10,917 nt of DNA from Robiginitomaculum sp. (GTDB lineage: Bacteria > Pseudomonadota > Alphaproteobacteria > Caulobacterales > Maricaulaceae): the NCBI GenBank assembly GCA_002733485.1, contig NVVU01000056.1:1-10917 (forward strand), written 5' to 3'. Position numbers and translations under genes: made by a program. Shown here piece after piece: positions 6,438 to 10,917 of the stretch (positions are counted from its first letter, which is position 1; the number at the start of each line of letters is the position of its first letter). The notes beneath the pieces are model-generated. The model did not search any database and was not told the DNA's origin. It saw only the letters and a program-made list of their open reading frames with translations.

Positions 6438-7628
6438 TTATTGTTCTGCATTATTTGTATTTTCGAGAAAAGCTTTTACTTTTCTTGCCGCCTGGCGAAT
6501 GCGTTGCTCGTTCTCTACCAGGGCCAGACGAACATAGCCTTCGCCATATTCGCCAAACCCAACGCCCGGTGCTACGGCCACGCCAGCCTCTTGCATCAGG
6601 CGTTTAGAAAATTCCAGCGAACCCAGGTCAGCAAATTTTGCCGGCAAAGGTGCCCAGGCAAACATAGAAGCGTCCGGCGGCGGTATATCCCATCCCGCAC
6701 GGGCAAAGCTTTGCACCATCACATCACGGCGCTTGCGATAGGTTTCGCGCATCTTCGCCACACAATCCTGCGGCCCGTCAAGCGCGGCGCAGGCCGCCAC
6801 CTGTATAGGCGTATAGGCCCCATAATCCAGATAGGACTTTACCCGGGTCAGCGCCGCCACCAGACGCGGCGCGCCGACGGCAAAGCCCATGCGCCAGCCG
6901 GCCATGGCATAGGTTTTGGAAAGCGAAGTCATTTCAATGCAAATGTCCATCGCCCCCTCGACCTGAAGCACGGAGGGCGGCGGATCGCCAAAATAAATCT
7001 CAGCATAGGCCAGATCGGACAATACAAACATTTCATAGCGACGCGCCAGCGCCACGATTTCCTCATAGAATTTCAGATCACAGGTCTGTGCCGTGGGGTT
7101 GGATGGAAAACAGGTGACCACCGCCAGCGGACTGGGTACGCTGTGGCGAGCCGCCGTATCCACCGCGCGCAGATATTCTTCGGCATTCATTGCCGCGATA
7201 TGGCGAATGCTGGCCCCGGCGATCAAGAACCCAAAAGGGTGAATGGGATAAGACGGGTTGGGCGATAAAATTACATCGCCCGGTGCCGATATGGCCTGCG
7301 CCAGATTGGCAAAGCCTTCCTTGGACCCCAGCGTGGCGATCACCTGGGTATCCGGGTCCAGCTTGACCCCAAAGCGGCGCTCGTAATAGCGCGCCTGGGC
7401 GGCCCGCAAACCGGGAATGCCCCGGGATGCCGAATAACGGTTGGTGCGCGGCCTGCGCGCCGTTTCCACCAGTTTTTCAATGATATGCGGCGGCGTCTCC
7501 ATATCTGGATTACCAAAGCCAAAATCAATTATATCTACACCCTGCCCGCGCAATTTGGCCTTTAATGCATTGACAGTTTCAAAAACATAAGGTGGCAAGC
7601 GTCGGATGCGGTGAAACTGGTTATTCAT
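6438..7628 (-). CDS. AlaC / LL-diaminopimelate-type class I aminotransferase
   Basis: A 396-residue PLP-dependent enzyme of aminotransferase fold type I. It resembles E. coli AlaC (alanine from pyruvate and glutamate) through RLPPYVF (10-16), GFGNPD (37-42), YSASRGIPGLR (65-75), GSKEG (101-105), NPSYPIH (124-130) and FPSNPTAQ (174-181). PLP residues seen: Asn177, Asp205, Tyr208 and the Schiff-base Lys238 in SLSKTYAMAGWRMGF. The C-terminal VRLAL motif carries the carboxylate-binding arginine. Many relatives are annotated as LL-diaminopimelate aminotransferase; AlaC-like transaminase is the safer call, and the true substrate is unknown. It starts 12 bases after the lipoprotein stop. No frame defects. 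Confidence 0.9.
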   Translation of the reverse strand: MNNQFHRIRRLPPYVFETVNALKAKLRGQGVDIIDFGFGNPDMETPPHIIEKLVETARRPRTNRYSASRGIPGLRAAQARYYERRFGVKLDPDTQVIATLGSKEGFANLAQAISAPGDVILSPNPSYPIHPFGFLIAGASIRHIAAMNAEEYLRAVDTAARHSVPSPLAVVTCFPSNPTAQTCDLKFYEEIVALARRYEMFVLSDLAYAEIYFGDPPPSVLQVEGAMDICIEMTSLSKTYAMAGWRMGFAVGAPRLVAALTRVKSYLDYGAYTPIQVAACAALDGPQDCVAKMRETYRKRRDVMVQSFARAGWDIPPPDASMFAWAPLPAKFADLGSLEFSKRLMQEAGVAVAPGVGFGEYGEGYVRLALVENEQRIRQAARKVKAFLENTNNAEQ

Positions 7629-7640
7629 GCCTGTCTCGAC

Positions 7641-8000
7641 CTATTGAGGCCGCTCTTCATCATCAATCAGTGGCGGGGCCTTGGTTTCTTTCTGCGCCTT
7701 TTTTACGAAGGCTTCCGGGTCAACGGTTTCTTCATTATTCATCGCTGCGCGCGGATTGGTGCGAACCTCCTCTCCTGCCCTTTGCAATGCCTTTAGCTCT
7801 GCATCACGTTTGGCCGCCGGGGTTAATCCTTTGGGCCTTGGCGGCACGGCCCGGGTTGCCGGATAGCCTTTGGCGTCCGCCTCAGCGGCTTTGGCCTTGA
7901 ACCATTCGGGTTCTTCTGCAGTTTTGGTGTAAAACGGCAACGCACTTTGACAGGATGAAATCAGCACGGCAAAGACGGGAATAAGGACACGAGCGTTCAT
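7641..8000 (-). CDS. Small predicted lipoprotein
   Basis: A 119-residue protein with a short signal peptide (MNAR then a hydrophobic stretch VLIPVFAVL) ending in a lipobox ISSC, so Cys17 would be lipidated and the mature protein held at the membrane facing the periplasm. The rest is hydrophilic, rich in Ala, Lys, Glu and Pro, probably largely unstructured or helical. It holds a WF..KAAEADAKGYPATRAVPPRP segment (33-55). I recall a similar YP..A.VP.RP motif in small exported alphaproteobacterial proteins, but no function. No clear ribosome site precedes the ATG (the bases before it read CCTCC on the coding strand), yet the signal peptide supports this start. It heads the aminotransferase-glpX-recJ run and diverges from phaC. 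Confidence 0.75.
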   Translation of the reverse strand: MNARVLIPVFAVLISSCQSALPFYTKTAEEPEWFKAKAAEADAKGYPATRAVPPRPKGLTPAAKRDAELKALQRAGEEVRTNPRAAMNNEETVDPEAFVKKAQKETKAPPLIDDEERPQ

Positions 8001-8098
8001 GGCGGAGGTTTCACTGCTAGAGTCGAAATAACATATCGTTTCTTACTACACTTGAGCGCCCCGTTATGTCACCATCCAAACCGTGATAGGACAGTGCC
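8001..8098. promoter_or_regulatory. Divergent intergenic promoter region, lipoprotein operon / phaC
   Basis: The 98 bases between the divergent lipoprotein and phaC genes must carry promoters for both. For phaC, TCGAAA (8023-8028) and TACACT (8047-8052) are 18 bases apart but match poorly. The ribosome site AGGA lies about 7 bases before the phaC ATG. No convincing operator was seen. Confidence 0.35.
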
Positions 8099-9958
8099 AT
8101 GGCATCAAAAACAGACAAAACACACAAAACCGACACCAAGACGGACGCCAAGACGGATCATCAGGATGCGTTGAACCAGGGTTTTGCTGCTTTTGAGAAG
8201 TTTTCCAAGGTTTTACTGGAGGCCAGTACCCGATCGCAGGACCTGCTGTCTGATGTAATTCCGGATATGACCTCCCCATCGGAACCCCCTGATCTCGACC
8301 CGTTAGCGCTGGCACCAGACTTTACCGAAGTGTTTGGAAAAATTGCCAGCAATCCAGAACATATTCTCAAGGCACAGCAATCCCTGTGGCAAAGCTATAG
8401 CGCGCTTTGGACAAACGCCATTGCCCGTGCCGCTGGCAAAACCTGCGAAGATACCATTCAGCCCGCCTCTGGTGACCGGCGCTGGAAAGACGAAGAGTGG
8501 TCAAATAACCCGGCCTTTGATCTGATCAAGCAATCCTATTTGCTTAGCGCCAACTGGCTGAACGACCTGGTGGCCAGCGCCGAGGATGTAGACCCCAAAA
8601 CCCGTAAAAAAGTATCTTTTTTTACCCAACAAATGACTGATGCTTTTGCCCCCACCAATTTTGCCATGACCAACCCCGCCGTGTTGCGCGCAACGATAGA
8701 GAGCAAAGGCGAGAACCTGAAAAAAGGCATGGAAAACTTTGCTCGCGATTTAAAACGCGGTCAGGGCACCTTGAAAATCAGTCAGACCGATACCGAAGCC
8801 TTTGAAATTGGCCGCAATATCGCCACCGCCCCCGGCAAAGTGGTCTATGAGAACGAGATCATGCAACTCTTGCAGTTCTCGCCCAGTACCAAGACAACCT
8901 ATTCGCGCCCGCTGGTAATTTTTCCGCCCTGGATCAATAAATATTACATTTTGGACCTGCGCCCCGAACAATCCATGATCCGCTGGCTGGTGGTCAAGGG
9001 CTATACAGTGTTTCTGGTTTCCTGGGTGAACCCGGATAAAACCCTGAAAGATAAAACCTTTGAAGATTATATGCGCGATGGCATTTTTGCCGCGCTAACC
9101 GCCATCGAAAAGGCAACCGGCGAAAAGAAAGTTAACACGGTTGGCTATTGCATAGGCGGCACACTGCTCTCGGCGACACTGGCCTATATGGCGGATCAAA
9201 AAGATACCCGCATTGCCTCAGCCACATTTTTTGCGGCCCAGGCCGATTTTGAAGACGCCGGAGACTTGCAGGTATTTTGCGACGAAGCCGGATTGGCCGC
9301 CATCGAGAAACGCATGGACGAAGCCGATGGCGTGCTGGACGGTGCCAATATGGCCGAAACCTTTAATATGTTACGTTCTAACGATTTGATCTGGTCTAAT
9401 GTCATTTCCAATTACATGCTGGGCAAAAGCCCGCGTGCCTTTGATCTGTTATTCTGGAATGCGGATTCCACACGCATGCCCAAGGCTCTGCACCTTGAAT
9501 ACCTGCATACCTTTTACCGCAAAAATGCCTATGCCAAAGGCCAGATGATGCTGGGTGGAGTCCGGCTGGACCCGGGCAAAATCAATATCCCTCTTTATGT
9601 GCAATCCTCTCGGGATGACCACATCGCCCCCTATCGCTCGGTCTATCGTGGCGCACGGCTTTATGGCAGCGAGTCACGGGGCAAGGTACGCTTTATGATG
9701 TCCGGTTCGGGCCATATCGCCGGAGTGATCAATCCGCCGGTCGCCAAAAAATACCAGCACTGGACCAATACCGCCCTGCCCGAAACCGTAGAAGAGTGGA
9801 TAGAGGGCGCGAGCGAGCATAAGGGAAGCTGGTGGCCAGACTGGCACCAATGGTTGAAAACTAAATCAGGAAAAAAAATCTCGGCCCGGCAACCCGGTGG
9901 TGGAAAATTGACCATTATTGAAGATGCACCGGGGCGCTATGTAAAGGTTAAGTCCTAA
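8099..9958 (+). CDS. phaC: Class I poly(3-hydroxyalkanoate) synthase
   Basis: A 619-residue enzyme that polymerises (R)-3-hydroxyacyl-CoA, usually 3-hydroxybutyryl-CoA, into polyhydroxyalkanoate at the surface of storage granules. It has an N-terminal PhaC domain, then an alpha/beta-hydrolase domain. The lipase-like box GYCIGG (349-354) places the nucleophile at Cys351; Asp507 in SSRDDHIAP and His539 in SGSGHIAGV complete the triad. PPWINKYYILDL (276-287), WNAD (453-456) and the C-terminal GSWWPDWHQWL (576-586) are typical of class I. It is slightly longer than usual (about 590), partly because of a Lys-Thr-Asp-rich start. No phaA, phaB, phasin or depolymerase gene is in the window. AGGA precedes the ATG at good spacing. 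Confidence 0.95.
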   Translation: MASKTDKTHKTDTKTDAKTDHQDALNQGFAAFEKFSKVLLEASTRSQDLLSDVIPDMTSPSEPPDLDPLALAPDFTEVFGKIASNPEHILKAQQSLWQSYSALWTNAIARAAGKTCEDTIQPASGDRRWKDEEWSNNPAFDLIKQSYLLSANWLNDLVASAEDVDPKTRKKVSFFTQQMTDAFAPTNFAMTNPAVLRATIESKGENLKKGMENFARDLKRGQGTLKISQTDTEAFEIGRNIATAPGKVVYENEIMQLLQFSPSTKTTYSRPLVIFPPWINKYYILDLRPEQSMIRWLVVKGYTVFLVSWVNPDKTLKDKTFEDYMRDGIFAALTAIEKATGEKKVNTVGYCIGGTLLSATLAYMADQKDTRIASATFFAAQADFEDAGDLQVFCDEAGLAAIEKRMDEADGVLDGANMAETFNMLRSNDLIWSNVISNYMLGKSPRAFDLLFWNADSTRMPKALHLEYLHTFYRKNAYAKGQMMLGGVRLDPGKINIPLYVQSSRDDHIAPYRSVYRGARLYGSESRGKVRFMMSGSGHIAGVINPPVAKKYQHWTNTALPETVEEWIEGASEHKGSWWPDWHQWLKTKSGKKISARQPGGGKLTIIEDAPGRYVKVKS

Positions 9959-9993
9959 ATAGTTTAGTCAATCAGTATACTATGCCGCATCCA

Positions 9994-10015
9994 CCCCCGA
10001 CAAAACGTCGCGGGG
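9994..10015 (+). terminator. Candidate hairpin after phaC
   Basis: CCCC-GAC and GTC-GC-GGGG form an imperfect GC-rich hairpin with an AAAAC loop, 36 bases after the phaC stop. No T-run follows, so it is a weak candidate terminator and may only stabilise the 3' end. Confidence 0.3.
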
Positions 10016-10018
10016 CGG

Positions 10019-10047
10019 TTTAACGTTTATGCAAACCTTCCTATATT
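10019..10047 (+). promoter_or_regulatory. Candidate promoter of the GGDEF/EAL-like gene
   Basis: TTTAAC (10019-10024) and TATATT (10042-10047) are 17 bases apart, a fair sigma70-type match. Transcription would begin near 10054, downstream of the in-frame ATG at 10029 but upstream of the TTG at 10089, which favours the TTG start. Confidence 0.4.
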
Positions 10048-10057
10048 ACCGTATAGG
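10040..10057. repeat. 6-bp palindrome overlapping the candidate -10
   Basis: CCTATA (10040-10045) and TATAGG (10052-10057) are perfect inverted repeats 6 bases apart. They overlap the proposed -10 and start site, where a repressor operator could sit. The repeat is short and could be chance. Confidence 0.3.
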
Positions 10058-10088
10058 TGGACACGCTCCAATTTATTGGGGAAATACA

Positions 10089-10917
10089 TTGCATATTGCA
10101 AAACTAGAAAAAATTAAGACGCTGGCCTCGGAAACCGGGCACATTGATCTGCATAGTTTTCACTTTATCAATCTTGAGCTGATTGCACAGGCTACAGGAA
10201 AGTCCTGGCCAAAATTACGCCAAAAGGTATTCGATACCAGTGAGAGTTTTTTGGAGAAGCGTCTGTCTCCGGATGACATCATCATCCGATTACACAACGG
10301 GTTTCTGGTTGTGTTCGCACATATTGAGAGCAAACTGGCCACCGCTCTCGGTAAACGGCTTAGTGATGACATCAACTGTTTTTTTATTGGGGAAGAGGCG
10401 TTCAAAGATTTCTTGGTCACATCCAGACACAGCCAGGTAACGATTGCTGAGCTTGATAAAAAGATATCGGCAATAAAACAGCAATCACCCAAGGATACCC
10501 TATCACAATCGTCTTTTTCGCAGAGTGAGGCGCCCTATTGGCAGGCAGAAATTTTGGACCGGCTAACCCTGTTTTATCGCCCCATTTGGGATAGCCATAA
10601 CGAAATCATCTCGTCTAATTCCTGTATACCACGGCTCAATTCGGATGGTGAGAAGCATTATGGCCGGGACGTGTTGGTCGGTAATAGATCTTTGGATTTA
10701 CTGCGCCATCTTGATTTGCACATGCTTAGGCGTTCACAGGAAATTTTCAACAATATTGTCACCCGCCGTCGCCCCTGTGTTATTACCGTGACGGTCAGTT
10801 ATAAGACCCTGAGAGATCGCGCAGGACAAACCGCCTATTTCAACCAACTATCAAAGACACCCAAGCGGTTACGGAAATTTTTCTTTGTGTGTGTTGATCA
10901 AATTCCCCAAGGGGCGC
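10089..10917 (+). CDS. Degenerate GGDEF/EAL-like protein, 3' partial
   Basis: An uninterrupted frame of 276 codons runs off the window. The preferred start is TTG at 10089 because GGGGA lies 6 bases upstream and the candidate promoter starts transcription after the alternative ATG at 10029, which would add 20 residues. Residues 37-105 (ATGKSWPKL, then FLEKRLSPDDIIIRLHNGFLVVFA) resemble a GGDEF-like fold in which the GGDEF signature is replaced by LHNGF. A polar linker (about 110-150, rich in Ser, Gln and Lys) follows. From about 158 (LTLFYRPIWDSHNEII) to the edge the sequence resembles a degenerate EAL domain with FYRPIWD in place of the usual start. Neither part shows catalytic motifs, so a non-enzymatic signalling or scaffold role is inferred. 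Coding quality is secure; the family call is from recall only. Confidence 0.6.
   Translation, partial: MHIAKLEKIKTLASETGHIDLHSFHFINLELIAQATGKSWPKLRQKVFDTSESFLEKRLSPDDIIIRLHNGFLVVFAHIESKLATALGKRLSDDINCFFIGEEAFKDFLVTSRHSQVTIAELDKKISAIKQQSPKDTLSQSSFSQSEAPYWQAEILDRLTLFYRPIWDSHNEIISSNSCIPRLNSDGEKHYGRDVLVGNRSLDLLRHLDLHMLRRSQEIFNNIVTRRRPCVITVTVSYKTLRDRAGQTAYFNQLSKTPKRLRKFFFVCVDQIPQGA

Noticed and set aside
5894..6607. Plus-strand open frame of 237 codons over glpX
   Set aside because: Antisense to glpX and the end of the aminotransferase gene; the protein has no recognisable domain.
6441..7268. Long plus-strand open frame of 275 codons
   Set aside because: It lies wholly antisense to the aminotransferase gene, whose protein matches a known family along its length. 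The antisense product looks like a composition artefact.
10029..10031. ATG start for the last gene
   Set aside because: It is in frame but lacks a well-spaced ribosome site and would lie upstream of the candidate transcription start; kept only as an alternative.
10160..10492. Minus-strand open frame of 110 codons
   Set aside because: It is antisense to the long plus-strand frame from 10089, which reads without a stop to the window edge and looks like real protein.

Overview
The window looks like an alphaproteobacterial chromosome segment. It joins an AT-richer accessory stretch (about 1-3480) to a denser, more GC-rich block of housekeeping and storage genes (about 3560-9960), with a tRNA-Glu gene at the junction. 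The assignment rests on the gene neighbourhood (an AlaC/LL-diaminopimelate-type aminotransferase, glpX and recJ in one tight run, with a class I polyhydroxyalkanoate synthase divergent from it) and on the style of the proteins, including a degenerate GGDEF/EAL-like protein. No search was run, so the exact order is not claimed.

Left part: 1-517 is the decayed end of an IS3-family insertion sequence on the minus strand, with a fused, internally deleted orfA/orfB and a nonsense codon. Next come two minus-strand genes that look like an operon: a 517-residue polytopic membrane protein with a charged helical (possibly coiled-coil) insert, followed after 16 bases by a membrane-anchored Clp-fold serine protease of the SDH family. 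A 0.3 kb AT-rich gap with a candidate promoter separates them from tRNA-Glu(TTC). This pair is the best candidate for an undescribed system in the window. Its function is unknown.

Middle part, all minus strand and transcribed from about 8000 down to 3560: a small lipoprotein, an AlaC-like aminotransferase, glpX (class II fructose-1,6-bisphosphatase), recJ (single-strand DNA exonuclease) and tRNA-Glu. The first four are separated by only 3-19 bases and probably form one operon. The tRNA has its own good sigma70-type promoter just upstream, and its leader and trailer are complementary. From memory, a homoserine dehydrogenase gene often sits between the aminotransferase and glpX in related genomes; it is absent here.

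Right part, plus strand: phaC, which makes polyhydroxyalkanoate storage polymer, diverges from the lipoprotein gene across a gap of about 100 bases. It is followed by a candidate hairpin and promoter, and then by the 5' part of a gene that runs off the window. That gene resembles degenerate GGDEF/EAL proteins of alphaproteobacteria and probably starts at a TTG codon. The aminotransferase, FBPase and PHA synthase all touch central carbon and storage metabolism, but no regulatory link between them is visible.
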